From Halonatronomonas sp964558325 (GTDB taxonomy: Bacteria; Bacillota; Halanaerobiia; Halanaerobiales; Halarsenatibacteraceae), in the NCBI GenBank assembly GCA_964558325.1, contig CAZLCX010000002.1:62001-126000 (forward strand): 64,000 bases of DNA. The letters run 5' to 3'. The translations under genes were made by a program, and so were the position numbers. The notes beneath the pieces are model-generated. The model was not told where the DNA came from. It worked only from the letters and a program-made list of their open reading frames with translations, and ran no database searches. This document shows positions 33,964 through 42,379 of this stretch, in pieces; position 1 is the stretch's first letter, and the number at the start of each line of letters is the position of its first letter.

Positions 33964-34761
33964 ATGGTTGATAAAAAAACTGTATATGTAGTTTCGGATT
34001 CTTTAGGTGAGACGGCCAACAGTGTTGTTGATGCGGCAGCCAGCCAATTTGACACTGATAGAATAGAGACTGTTAAATTTTCACATGTTAAAACTGTTAG
34101 AGAATTGAAAAATATTGTTTTGAAAGCTGCAGATAAAGATGCTATGATTGTTTATACTTTGATTAACCCTGAATTGAGAAAAGAATTTTATACATTTGGA
34201 AGAGAAAGAGATATTATTATGATTGATATCATGGGTCCTATAATGGAAAAAATGGAAGATATGCTTAATTCTAAGCCTGTTCTTCAACCAGGTATCAGGC
34301 ATCAATTAGACCAGAATTATTTTAAAAGAGTTGAAGCAATGGAATTTACAGTAAAATATGATGATAGAAATGATAAGAAAGGTATTGAATTGGCTGATGT
34401 TGTTCTTATTGGGGTATCAAGAACTTCAAAAACACCTCTCTGTATTTATTTGTCTTATAGAGGTTATAAAGCAGCTAATATTCCCCTTGTGCCTGAAGTT
34501 GATGTACCCAAATTATTATATGAAAACCCTGAAAATAAAGTTATTGGTTTGACAATTGATCCACTTTTATTAAACGAAATAAGATTGGAGCGGTTAAAGG
34601 CTTTAGGTTTAAGCCAGGATAGTCAGTATGCTTCAATTAAAAGAATAAATGAGGAGCTTGATTATGCTGAGCAGGTAATGAAAAAGATTGGATGTCCGGT
34701 AATTAATGTTACGAATAAATCAATTGAAGAATCTGCCAATGAATTACAGGAGTACTTTTAA
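33964..34761 (+). CDS. DUF299 pyruvate,phosphate dikinase/PEP synthase regulatory kinase-phosphotransferase
   Basis: Bifunctional enzyme that inactivates PPDK or PEP synthase by ADP-dependent phosphorylation of a threonine beside the catalytic histidine and reactivates it by phosphorolysis. The 265-residue product has VSDSLGETANSV, the P-loop-like GVSRTSKTPLCIYLS and IPLVPEVDVPKLL, all typical of the family (YqfL/PpsR). In Bacillus it is preceded by ccpN; here glyS is directly upstream. The plausible target in this window is PpsA (T409). The next gene starts immediately after its stop. Confidence 0.9.
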   Translation: MVDKKTVYVVSDSLGETANSVVDAAASQFDTDRIETVKFSHVKTVRELKNIVLKAADKDAMIVYTLINPELRKEFYTFGRERDIIMIDIMGPIMEKMEDMLNSKPVLQPGIRHQLDQNYFKRVEAMEFTVKYDDRNDKKGIELADVVLIGVSRTSKTPLCIYLSYRGYKAANIPLVPEVDVPKLLYENPENKVIGLTIDPLLLNEIRLERLKALGLSQDSQYASIKRINEELDYAEQVMKKIGCPVINVTNKSIEESANELQEYF

Positions 34762-35772
34762 ATGTTTACCCGGGAGGATTTAGAGAAAATAGAAGTTGAA
34801 AAGCTATCTGAAAGAGCCCAGTTGAGTTCCGAAAGTAAAGGGAGAAAAATTAAAGAAAACCTCTGTGAATATAGAATGATATTTCAACAGGATAGGGATA
34901 GAATTATCCATTCAAAGGCTTTCAGGCGTTTAAAACACAAGACCCAGGTATTTATTTCTCCTATGGGCGATCATTTTAGGACTAGATTAACCCATACATT
35001 AGAGGTATCTCAAATTTCAAGGACAATTGCCCGGGCTCTTGGTTTAAATGAAGATTTAACTGAGGCTATAGCTCTTGCCCATGACCTTGGCCATACTCCC
35101 TTTGGACATGCTGGGGAAGAGGTTTTAAATAGGCTTTCGAAAAAAGGGTTTCAACATAATCAGCAAAGTTTGAGGGTGGTTGATAATTTAGAAAGTAGAA
35201 ATGGAGGCCAGACTGGTCTTAATTTGAGTTATGAAGTAAGGGATGGTATTTTAAATCATACAGGAGAAAAATTGCCTGAAACCCTTGAAGGTCAGATAGT
35301 AAAAATTGCTGATAGAATTGCCTATATTAATCATGACCTTGATGATGCTATGAGGGCTGATATTATCTCTTTAAAAGATATACCTGATAGGTGCCTTAAG
35401 GTATTAGGCAAACGACAGTCTGATAGAATAGATGTTATGGTTAAAGATATAATTGTTACCAGTTCTAATAGTGAAATAATAGAAATGTCTAATAAAATTG
35501 ATGAAGTTACAAATAGGTTGAGAAATTTTCTTTTTAATAATGTTTATATTGGTTCTAAGGCAAAAATTGAAGAGAAAAAAGCTCAAAAGCTTTTAGAGAG
35601 ATTATATTATTATTATTTTGAGAATCCTAAATCAATGCCTGCAGAATTCTATGATAGAATTTTTGAAGAAGATAAAGAGCAGGCTGTAATAGATTATATA
35701 GCAGGCATGACTGATCGTTATGCAATAAATCAGGGAAGAGAACTTTTTATACCCTCTTCTTCTTTCTTTTAG
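34762..35772 (+). CDS. dgt: Deoxyguanosinetriphosphate triphosphohydrolase-like protein
   Basis: HD-domain enzyme that cleaves dNTPs to deoxynucleosides and triphosphate. The 336 residues match the shorter dGTPase-like group. The motif set is FRRLKHKTQVF, the first His in RLTHTLEVSQI, HDLGHTPFGHAGE for the central HD, and the last Asp in INHDLDDAMRA. The start codon abuts the previous stop codon, so translation is coupled. It lies between the DUF299 gene and dnaG. Confidence 0.93.
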   Translation: MFTREDLEKIEVEKLSERAQLSSESKGRKIKENLCEYRMIFQQDRDRIIHSKAFRRLKHKTQVFISPMGDHFRTRLTHTLEVSQISRTIARALGLNEDLTEAIALAHDLGHTPFGHAGEEVLNRLSKKGFQHNQQSLRVVDNLESRNGGQTGLNLSYEVRDGILNHTGEKLPETLEGQIVKIADRIAYINHDLDDAMRADIISLKDIPDRCLKVLGKRQSDRIDVMVKDIIVTSSNSEIIEMSNKIDEVTNRLRNFLFNNVYIGSKAKIEEKKAQKLLERLYYYYFENPKSMPAEFYDRIFEEDKEQAVIDYIAGMTDRYAINQGRELFIPSSSFF

Positions 35773-35826
35773 GGTTATGCAGGATTTTAAATAACTATAA
35801 CGAAATATAATATAGGATTGATAATT

Positions 35827-37581
35827 ATGGCTTCTATATCAAGAGATATAATTAATAGAATAAAAGCTGAGATAGATATTGTTGAGCTAATCGGGGAGTA
35901 TGTAGAACTGAAGAGTTCAGGCAAGAATTATGTTGCATTATGTCCATTTCATCAGGAAAATACTCCCTCATTTACCGTAAACCCTAATAAACAGTTTTAT
36001 TATTGTTTTGGGTGTGGAGCTGGAGGAGATTCAATAAATTTTATTCAAGAAATAGATAATTTATCATTTCAGGAATCGGTGCTTACTCTGGCAGAGAGGG
36101 CAGGAATTGAAGTTGATATTAAAGGTGGAATTGATAAAGAGCAGATGAAACTAAGGGAGGCTATATTTTCTGCAAATGAATTAGCTTCAAAATTTTATAA
36201 TTATCTGCTTTTAAATAAAGAGATAGCTAAAAAAGCTAAAGAGTATCTCAATGAGCGAGGTTTTAATGAAGATGATATTAAAAAATTTAACCTGGGATAT
36301 GCACCAGCTAGTTGGAGGGCTTTATATAAATTTCTCTCTGATAAAGGGTTTAGTTTAGAAGTTTTATTAAAATCTGGATTAATTGCAGCCGGGAAAAATA
36401 ATAGCTATTATGACCGTTTTAGAGGAAGAGTTATTTTTCCGATCTATAATGTTAGATCAGAGGTAATTGGATTTGGAGGTAGGATTATAGACCCGGAGGA
36501 CTTTCCCAAATATCTGAATTCACCTGAAAGTCCGGTATTTTCCAAGAAAAAATTATTATATGGGCTTAATATATCCAAAGAGGGTATTCAGAATAAAAAT
36601 GAAGCAGTTATAGTTGAAGGATATACTGATGTTTTGACTGCCCATAAATATGGGTTAAATAATTTTGTGGCTTCCTTAGGGACTGCCTTAACCAGAGAAC
36701 AGGCAAATTTATTAAAGAGATATTGTAATAAAGTATATATTGCATTCGATGCTGATACAGCTGGAGATAAAGCAACATTAAGGGGTTTAGAAATTCTTCG
36801 AGAAGCAGGATTAGATGTTGCAATTATAGAGTTACCTGAAGATCTTGATCCAGATGATTATATAAAAAATAATGGTTGTAATGCTTTTATAGAGCTTGAA
36901 TCTAAAGCTCCAGATTTAATTAATTATAGACTTGATTTAATTATGGGAAAATATCAGGATCAGACTGCAAATGGCAGGTTGAAAGCAGCTAAGGCAGGAG
37001 CAGAATTTCTGGCTACTGTTAATGATGAATTGACTCAGGATGCCTATGCAAAGGTGCTGGCAGAAAAAACTGAGATTGGTTATGAAGAGATAAAAAACAA
37101 GATTGAAAAAGTTAAAAAGGAAAAAAAGAAAATCAACAGCTGGAAGCGAAAAAATAAAACTCAAGCTAAAAATAAAAATGAGAAGACAAATGACCCTGAA
37201 TGGCAGGTACTGGCTTATATGCTTCAAGATCAGGAATATCGTGAATTTGGTATTGAAAAATTAAATCCTGCATATTTTTCTGAATCCACAGCAGAAATTG
37301 CCAGTCAAATATGGAATGATCTTGAAATAACTGCAACAGAAGTTATTTCGGCTTTAACTGAGGGGAAAAGAGATAATTTGGCTCGATATTTTTTAACAAA
37401 AGATAAATTACCATCTAAAAAAGGCTTTAAAAATTTGATAAAAGAAGTAATAAAAGGTAATATAGAGGATGAGATTAATAATATTTTATCTGAGCTCAAA
37501 AAAGCTAATGATTGTAATTATATAAATAATTTATTACTGTATTATAAAAGATTATTAAGATTAGAAAGGAGGGACGTATAA
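35827..37581 (+). CDS. dnaG: DNA primase
   Basis: Makes RNA primers for replication. The 584-residue product has the N-terminal CHC2 zinc finger (CPFHQENTPSF and FYYCFGCG), the TOPRIM domain with VIVEGYTDV and the acidic AFDADTAGDKA motif, and a C-terminal DnaB-interacting helical domain. An in-frame TTG at 35818 has no suitable ribosome site; the ATG at 35827 is preceded by AGGA. It overlaps rpoD by one base, forming the classic macromolecular-synthesis operon. Confidence 0.96.
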   Translation: MASISRDIINRIKAEIDIVELIGEYVELKSSGKNYVALCPFHQENTPSFTVNPNKQFYYCFGCGAGGDSINFIQEIDNLSFQESVLTLAERAGIEVDIKGGIDKEQMKLREAIFSANELASKFYNYLLLNKEIAKKAKEYLNERGFNEDDIKKFNLGYAPASWRALYKFLSDKGFSLEVLLKSGLIAAGKNNSYYDRFRGRVIFPIYNVRSEVIGFGGRIIDPEDFPKYLNSPESPVFSKKKLLYGLNISKEGIQNKNEAVIVEGYTDVLTAHKYGLNNFVASLGTALTREQANLLKRYCNKVYIAFDADTAGDKATLRGLEILREAGLDVAIIELPEDLDPDDYIKNNGCNAFIELESKAPDLINYRLDLIMGKYQDQTANGRLKAAKAGAEFLATVNDELTQDAYAKVLAEKTEIGYEEIKNKIEKVKKEKKKINSWKRKNKTQAKNKNEKTNDPEWQVLAYMLQDQEYREFGIEKLNPAYFSESTAEIASQIWNDLEITATEVISALTEGKRDNLARYFLTKDKLPSKKGFKNLIKEVIKGNIEDEINNILSELKKANDCNYINNLLLYYKRLLRLERRDV

Positions 37582-38654
37582 TGTCAGATAATTATGCAAG
37601 TCCCGGTAAGATTAAAGAAGTTAGAAAGTTGATTGATCATGGAAAAAAAGAGGGGAAATTGACATATAAAGAAATTATGGATGCATTAGAAGAAGTAGAA
37701 CTTGATTCTAATGATATTGAAGAGGTTTATGATATTTTTAATGAGATGGATATAGATGTAATAGAAGAAGACGAAGAAGATACTGATGAGGATAATAATT
37801 TAGATTTATCTATTCCTCATGGAGTAGGTATCGATGATCCAGTAAGAATGTATTTAAAAGAAATTGGTAAGGTTGATTTATTAACGGCTAAAGAAGAAGT
37901 AAGTATTGCCAAAAGAATTGAAGCAGGTGATGAAACAGCCAGACAAGAACTTATAGAGGCAAACCTCAGGTTGGTTGTAAGTATTGCTAAGAAGTATGTT
38001 GGAAGAGGTTTATTATTTTTAGATTTAATTCAGGAAGGCAATATGGGTTTGATGAAGGCTGTTGAAAAATTTGATTACACTAAAGGTTATAAATTTAGTA
38101 CCTATGCAACCTGGTGGATTCGTCAGGCAATAACTAGAGCTATTGCAGACCAGGCTAGAACAATAAGAATTCCAGTTCATATGGTAGAAACAATTAATAA
38201 GTTAATTAGAGTTTCAAGGCAACTGCTTCAAGAATTAGGGAGGGAGCCTACTCCAGAAGAAATAGGTGAAGAGATGGATATAAGTCCTGATAAAGTACGA
38301 GAAATTATGAAGATTTCTCAGGAACCAGTTTCTCTTGAAACTCCAATTGGAGAAGAAGAAGATAGTAATTTAGGTGATTTTATTGAAGATGAAGATGCTC
38401 CAGCTCCTGCCAGTGCTGCTTCCTCTTCCCTTTTAAAAGAACAGATTGATCAGGTTCTTGATTCTTTAACTGATAGAGAGAAAAGGGTTCTTGAATTAAG
38501 ATATGGTATTGAGGATGGCAGGCCAAGAACCTTAGAAGAGGTTGGTAAAGAGTTCGGGGTCACAAGGGAAAGAATAAGACAGATAGAGTCGAAGGCTTTG
38601 AGAAAACTCCGTCATCCTACAAGGAGTAAAAAATTAAAAGATTATTTAGATTAA
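37581..38654 (+). CDS. rpoD: Primary sigma factor RpoD (SigA)
   Basis: Housekeeping sigma factor. The 357-residue product has a reduced acidic region 1.1 with region 1.2 around DPVRMYLKEIG. Region 2 (IAKKYVGRGLLFLDLIQEGNMGL, TYATWWIRQAITRA) is followed by region 3 and region 4 with the helix-turn-helix VGKEFGVTRERIRQIESKALRKLRHP. The length is like SigA of other Firmicutes (about 370). It is translated in overlap with dnaG; extended -10 promoters in the window fit its consensus. Confidence 0.98.
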   Translation: MSDNYASPGKIKEVRKLIDHGKKEGKLTYKEIMDALEEVELDSNDIEEVYDIFNEMDIDVIEEDEEDTDEDNNLDLSIPHGVGIDDPVRMYLKEIGKVDLLTAKEEVSIAKRIEAGDETARQELIEANLRLVVSIAKKYVGRGLLFLDLIQEGNMGLMKAVEKFDYTKGYKFSTYATWWIRQAITRAIADQARTIRIPVHMVETINKLIRVSRQLLQELGREPTPEEIGEEMDISPDKVREIMKISQEPVSLETPIGEEEDSNLGDFIEDEDAPAPASAASSSLLKEQIDQVLDSLTDREKRVLELRYGIEDGRPRTLEEVGKEFGVTRERIRQIESKALRKLRHPTRSKKLKDYLD

Positions 38655-38657
38655 CCC

Positions 38658-38686
38658 TTGACGAATTAATTTTTTTAGTCTATAAT
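38658..38686 (+). promoter_or_regulatory. Promoter for the CAU tRNA gene
   Basis: TTGACG (38658-38663), 17 bases, TATAAT (38681-38686); near-consensus sigma-A promoter that starts just four bases after the rpoD stop. The tRNA begins 27 bases after the -10. Confidence 0.85.
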
Positions 38687-38712
38687 GTTACATGTGCTGA
38701 AGAAATTTAATA

Positions 38713-38789
38713 GGGCCCATAGCTCAGTTGGTCAGAGCAATCGGCTCATAACCGATTAGTCCCAGGTTCGAGTCCTGGTGGGCCCACCA
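38713..38789 (+). tRNA. tRNA with CAU anticodon (Ile2 or Met)
   Basis: A 77-base cloverleaf with encoded CCA. The acceptor stem is GGGCCCA/TGGGCCC, the anticodon stem is TCGG/CCGA with the loop CTCATAA, and the T arm is CCAGG/CCTGG with TTCGAGT. The anticodon is CAU. The acceptor pairs C4-G69 and C5-G68 are those that E. coli TilS uses to recognise tRNA-Ile2, so a lysidine-modified Ile(AUA) tRNA is possible, but elongator Met cannot be excluded. It is not initiator Met: the anticodon stem lacks the three G-C pairs. Confidence 0.95.
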
Positions 38790-38802
38790 TGTAATTAATT
38801 AG

Positions 38803-38830
38803 CCTTGTTCTTTTATGGAGCAGGGTTTTT
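38803..38830 (+). terminator. Hairpin and U-run after the tRNA
   Basis: ccttgttc/gagcaggg (38803-38810 with 38818-38825, G-U pairs included), seven-base loop, then TTTTT. The next gene's ribosome site starts only 14 bases later, so complete termination would silence it unless there is read-through. Confidence 0.65.
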
Positions 38831-38853
38831 ATTATATTTAGAGGGGGGAAATT

Positions 38854-39969
38854 ATGATTACCGTAAGTGAGATTGTTGGTAAAATCAATAAATTAGCACC
38901 GCCTTTTTTGGCTGAAGATTGGGATAATATTGGGATTCAGGTTGGTAATCCAGATATGAATGTAAATAAAATAGGAATTGCTTTAGATGCTACAGAGAAG
39001 ATTGTTAATGAGGCAATCGCAAAAGACTGTCAGCTATTAATAGTTCATCACCCATTAATTTTTAATGGAATAAAAAATGTCCATACTGGTAATACTACCG
39101 GGAAAATTATTATCCAGGCTATTCAATCTAATTTGAGTATAATTACGGCCCATACAAATATTGATCATGCTGAAGGTGGTTTGAATGATTATTTATCTAA
39201 TCTTTTTAATTTATATGATGTAAAAAATTTAAGCAGTAAGCCACCTTTAAAAAAATTTGTTGGTTATATTCCAGAATCAGATTTTGAAAATGTTAGGACA
39301 GAGCTTTTTAATGCCGGGGCAGGTGAATTTGGTAATTATGATCAGGTTAGTTTTTTCACCCAGGGAGAAGGTTCATTTAGACCTTTAGAAGGAAGTAAAC
39401 CGGCTAAGGGTAAACAGGGTGAAAGAACTGAGGTTTTAGAATATAGATTGGAATTAATTGTTGATGAAAGAAATTTAGATAAAATTATTTCTGTTTATTA
39501 TAAGACACATCCTTATGAAGAACCAGTTTTTGATATATTTCAACCGGAACAATTACAGGGAGAATATCTCCCAGCTAGAATTGGACTTTTAAGTGATAAT
39601 ATGGTTTTATCTGATTTCGCCAAATATGTGAGTAAAAGACTAAAACTGGATTATGTTCAGTTTGCAGGGAATCAAGAAAAAGAAATAGAAAAAGTTGCAA
39701 TAGCCTGTGGAAGTGGAGCTGATTTTATTAAAGCTGCCTCCAGACAGGGTGCAGATGTTTTGGTTACTGGTGATATTAAATATCATGAGGCCCAATCTGC
39801 TCTTGAATCGGGGATAGCATTAGTAAATGCTGGGCATTATGGCACAGAAAAAGTTTTCGGAAATTTAATTAAAGATTATTTAAATAATTCAAGTTATTCT
39901 TCAGCAGATATACCAGATATAATAAAATTGGAAGGACAAGAGCCAATCTGGCAACTGTTGACAACTTGA
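38854..39969 (+). CDS. NIF3-family dinuclear-metal protein (GTP cyclohydrolase 1 type 2 homolog)
   Basis: Conserved DUF34/NIF3 protein, with an uncertain cellular role; homologs bind two metal ions in a hexameric ring. The 371-residue product has the long-form architecture with the central insertion (about 130-230, YqfO-like). Metal-site motifs are VHHPLIFNG near residue 65, THTNIDHAEGG-like AHTNIDHAEGG, and the C-terminal GHYGTEKV. Follows rpoD in Firmicutes, as here after the tRNA. Starts at ATG with GAGGGGGG upstream. Confidence 0.9.
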   Translation: MITVSEIVGKINKLAPPFLAEDWDNIGIQVGNPDMNVNKIGIALDATEKIVNEAIAKDCQLLIVHHPLIFNGIKNVHTGNTTGKIIIQAIQSNLSIITAHTNIDHAEGGLNDYLSNLFNLYDVKNLSSKPPLKKFVGYIPESDFENVRTELFNAGAGEFGNYDQVSFFTQGEGSFRPLEGSKPAKGKQGERTEVLEYRLELIVDERNLDKIISVYYKTHPYEEPVFDIFQPEQLQGEYLPARIGLLSDNMVLSDFAKYVSKRLKLDYVQFAGNQEKEIEKVAIACGSGADFIKAASRQGADVLVTGDIKYHEAQSALESGIALVNAGHYGTEKVFGNLIKDYLNNSSYSSADIPDIIKLEGQEPIWQLLTT

Positions 39970-39994
39970 TATTAATTAATTTTGGTGATATAAT
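39966..39994 (+). promoter_or_regulatory. Promoter for rnpB
   Basis: TTGATA (39966-39971, overlapping the NIF3 gene stop), 17-base spacer, TATAAT (39989-39994). The mature RNA begins about 30 bases downstream. Confidence 0.7.
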
Positions 39995-40022
39995 TAATAG
40001 GGTTAAAAATATAATAGTTTCT

Positions 40023-40363
40023 GGTAAGTTGGCCGAATGGTCGCAGTTTATTATTTAAACTGAGGAAAGTCCGGGCTCCACAGGGCAGGGTGCTGGGTAA
40101 TACCCAGTGGAGGCGACTCCCAGGCAAGTGCCACAGAAAAAATACCGCTGTTTTTTACAGTAAGGGTGAAATGGTGAGGTAAGAGCTCACCAGAGTTCAG
40201 GTGACTGAGCTGCTAGGTAAACCCCATCTGGAGTAAGTCCAAATAGAGAGGAAATAAAGCTGCCCGCTTTTCCTCCGGGTAAGGACGCTAGACCTCTATA
40301 GGTAACTATAGATGCAGATAGATGACCATTTAAGACAGAACCCGGCTTATAGGCCAACTTACC
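40023..40363 (+). ncRNA. rnpB: RNase P RNA (M1-type)
   Basis: Catalytic RNA of RNase P, which removes tRNA 5' leaders. The 12-bp P1 helix (40023-40034 with 40352-40363) is perfect. The universal core GAGGAAAGTCCGGGCTCCACAG (about 40060-40082, 20-base core shown by GAGGAAAGTCCGGGCTCC) and the 3' core ACAGAACCCGGCTTAT are present, and AAATAGAGAGGAAATA is seen in the middle. About 341 bases. No protein is encoded here; an antisense frame at 40187-40390 is chance. Confidence 0.97.
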
Positions 40364-40374
40364 AATATTTAATT

Positions 40375-40402
40375 CCCATGGCCTAGCCATGGGTTATTTA
40401 AT
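40375..40402 (+). terminator. Hairpin after rnpB
   Basis: cccatggc/gccatggg (40375-40382 with 40386-40393) with a three-base loop, followed by TTATTTAATT. The T tract is interrupted, so it may be a weak terminator. Confidence 0.6.
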
Positions 40403-40430
40403 TGAAAATTTGTTTGATTTATGTTAAAAT
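40402..40430 (+). promoter_or_regulatory. Promoter for yebC
   Basis: TTGAAA (40402-40407), 17 bases, TAAAAT (40425-40430) with an extended -10 TG. It lies inside the upstream in-frame extension of yebC, which confirms that the real start is downstream. Confidence 0.7.
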
Positions 40431-40461
40431 TAACTGCAGTATCTATGTAGGAGGGATTGAT

Positions 40462-41220
40462 ATGGCTGGTCATTCTAAATGGGCCAATATAAAACATAAA
40501 AAGCAGAAAGAAGATAGAAGAAGAGCCAAATTATTTTCTAAGTTAAGTAAAAGAATTGCTGTGGCAGCTCGTGAAGGTGGCGGCGATCCTGAGATGAATT
40601 CTGAGCTTAGAATGGTTATTGATAAAGCTAGAGATAATAACATGCCTAATGAAAATATTGAAAGGGCTATTAAAAGAGGTACAGGAGAATTAGATGGAGT
40701 TGAATATGAAAGTTTTGATTATGAGGGTTATGGTCCAGAAGGAGTAGCCCTTTATCTGGAAATTACTACAGATAATAGAAATCGTGCTGCTTCTGAGATT
40801 CGACATATATTATCTGATAATGGGGGTAACTTAGGTGAATCCGGATGTGTTGCCTGGATGTTTGACAGGAAAGGTCAATTAGTATTAGATAACTCAAATG
40901 ATAGCTTTGATGAAGATGAAGTTCTTTTAGAAGCCCTGGAAGCAGGGGCCGAAGATGTTAAGCTTGAGGGAGATATTATCAGGATTTTAACTGATCCTAA
41001 AGAATTTATTTCTGTTAAAGAGGAGTTAGAAGAAAACAATTATGAGTTTAAAGATTCTGATATTGTTATGATACCAAATAATACTGTTGATCTTGATAAA
41101 TCAGGTGCAAAAAAAGTCCTTAATTTAATGGATGAATTAGAAGACCATGATGATGTTCAGGAGATTTATGCTAATTTTAATATTCCTGAATCAGTTCTTG
41201 AGGAAATAGAAGAAGAGTAA
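40462..41220 (+). CDS. yebC: YebC/PmpR family DNA-binding regulator
   Basis: Widespread protein acting as transcription regulator or, in its newer role, a translation factor relieving polyproline stalls. The 252-residue product starts MAGHSKWANIKHKKQKEDRRRAKLF (first 20 residues are the family hallmark) and contains YEGYGPEGVALYLEITTDNRNR. GGAGGG at about 40450-40455 supports the ATG at 40462; an in-frame extension to 40402 overlaps the promoter. Neighbouring ruvCAB is the usual partner. Confidence 0.93.
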   Translation: MAGHSKWANIKHKKQKEDRRRAKLFSKLSKRIAVAAREGGGDPEMNSELRMVIDKARDNNMPNENIERAIKRGTGELDGVEYESFDYEGYGPEGVALYLEITTDNRNRAASEIRHILSDNGGNLGESGCVAWMFDRKGQLVLDNSNDSFDEDEVLLEALEAGAEDVKLEGDIIRILTDPKEFISVKEELEENNYEFKDSDIVMIPNNTVDLDKSGAKKVLNLMDELEDHDDVQEIYANFNIPESVLEEIEEE

Positions 41221-41242
41221 TTTTTATGATTTAAATTTTTCA

Positions 41243-41267
41243 GGCACTGATTAAATCAGTGTCTTTT
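41243..41267 (+). terminator. Hairpin between yebC and ruvC
   Basis: ggcactgat/atcagtgtc (41243-41251 with 41255-41263, one G-U) and a three-base loop, followed by TTTT. Only 25 bases precede the ruvC start codon. Confidence 0.65.
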
Positions 41268-41291
41268 GATTTTACCGCTGGGGGTGTCTTT

Positions 41292-41789
41292 TTGAAGATT
41301 ATGGGAATAGACCCAGGTCTCGCTACGCTGGGCTATGCTTTTGTTGAAAAAAATAATAATTCTTTTCAGCTAATAGAGTATGATGTTATTGAAACTTCGT
41401 CAGAAACAACTGATGTTAAAAGGTTAAAGGAAATATATAAAAGACTTCAAGATTTAATAAAAAAGAATCACCCAGATTGTATGGCTGTTGAAGAGCTTTT
41501 TTTTAATAAAAATGTTAAAACGGCAATTAGAGTTGGTCAGGCAAGAGGAGTGATTTTACTGGCAGGTGCAGATGCCGGCTTAAAAGTTTCGGAGTATACC
41601 CCATTGCAGGTTAAACAGGCTGTTGTTGGATATGGAAGGGCAAGTAAACATCAGGTTCAACATATGGTTAAAGCTTTATTAAATTTAGAATCAATTCCAG
41701 AACCAGATGATGCAGCGGATGCTCTGGCTGTAGCTATTTGTCATGGCCATAATTATGGTTTCAATAAAAGATGGGGTGACCAGATTTGA
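41292..41789 (+). CDS. ruvC: Holliday junction endonuclease RuvC
   Basis: Resolves Holliday junctions with RuvAB. The 165-residue product starts at TTG (MKIMGIDPGLATLGYAF), served by GGGGTG at 41281-41286. Acidic catalytic residues lie in GIDPG, VEELFF and the DDAADALA pair. B. subtilis and relatives use RecU instead, so RuvC is consistent with the Clostridia side of Firmicutes. It overlaps ruvA by four bases (TTGA). Confidence 0.94.
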   Translation: MKIMGIDPGLATLGYAFVEKNNNSFQLIEYDVIETSSETTDVKRLKEIYKRLQDLIKKNHPDCMAVEELFFNKNVKTAIRVGQARGVILLAGADAGLKVSEYTPLQVKQAVVGYGRASKHQVQHMVKALLNLESIPEPDDAADALAVAICHGHNYGFNKRWGDQI

Positions 41790-42373
41790 TTGGATATTTA
41801 AGTGGAGAAGTAATTGATGTTAAGTCAGAAGAGTTAATAGTTTCTGTTAATGGGGTTGGCTATCAGGTTAATTTGCCGGCTGCTTTTAGTTATTATCAGA
41901 ATGGAGACAATTGCGAACTCTATATATATACTTATGTCCGGGAAGATACTTTAGAGTTATTTGGTTTTAAAGAAAAAGAGAGTAAAGAATTATTTATTAA
42001 ATTATTATCTGTTTCTGGTATAGGGCCTAAAGTCGCTTTAAGTATAATTTCGACTCTTTCGCCAAAGAAGTTTGCTCAGGCGATAATTAATGAAAACATA
42101 AATGTATTAGAACAAGTAAATGGCATTGGTCCTAAAAGTGGTCAAAGACTGATTTTAGAGCTAAAGGATAAACTTGATGATATTTTATTGGCTTCTGATA
42201 GTGGCTCTAGCTCAGCAACTATGACTTATGACGATGAATTATATTCTGCCTTAAATAACCTTGGTTATAAGGATAATGAAATCAATCAGGCTGTTAATGA
42301 TTTAGGCAGCAAATTATCTGGAGATTTGGAAGATAAAATAATGCAAGTATTAAATTATCTCGGCAAGGAGTAG
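41786..42373 (+). CDS. ruvA: Holliday junction branch migration protein RuvA
   Basis: Junction-binding subunit of RuvAB. The 195-residue protein has the N-terminal OB-fold (MIGYLSGEVIDV), two helix-hairpin-helix motifs (LLSVSGIGPKVALSIIS, QVNGIGPKSGQRLILELKDK) and a C-terminal UBA-like domain that contacts RuvB. The start is TTG inside the ruvC stop region. The gene is six bases from ruvB. Confidence 0.95.
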   Translation: MIGYLSGEVIDVKSEELIVSVNGVGYQVNLPAAFSYYQNGDNCELYIYTYVREDTLELFGFKEKESKELFIKLLSVSGIGPKVALSIISTLSPKKFAQAIINENINVLEQVNGIGPKSGQRLILELKDKLDDILLASDSGSSSATMTYDDELYSALNNLGYKDNEINQAVNDLGSKLSGDLEDKIMQVLNYLGKE

Positions 42374-42379
42374 GTTAAT

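Noticed and set aside
40187..40390. 67-residue reverse frame in rnpB
   Set aside because: Lies within the RNase P RNA and its terminator, whose structure explains the sequence.
40402..40461. Upstream extension of yebC
   Set aside because: It overlaps the likely promoter and the conserved protein starts at 40462.
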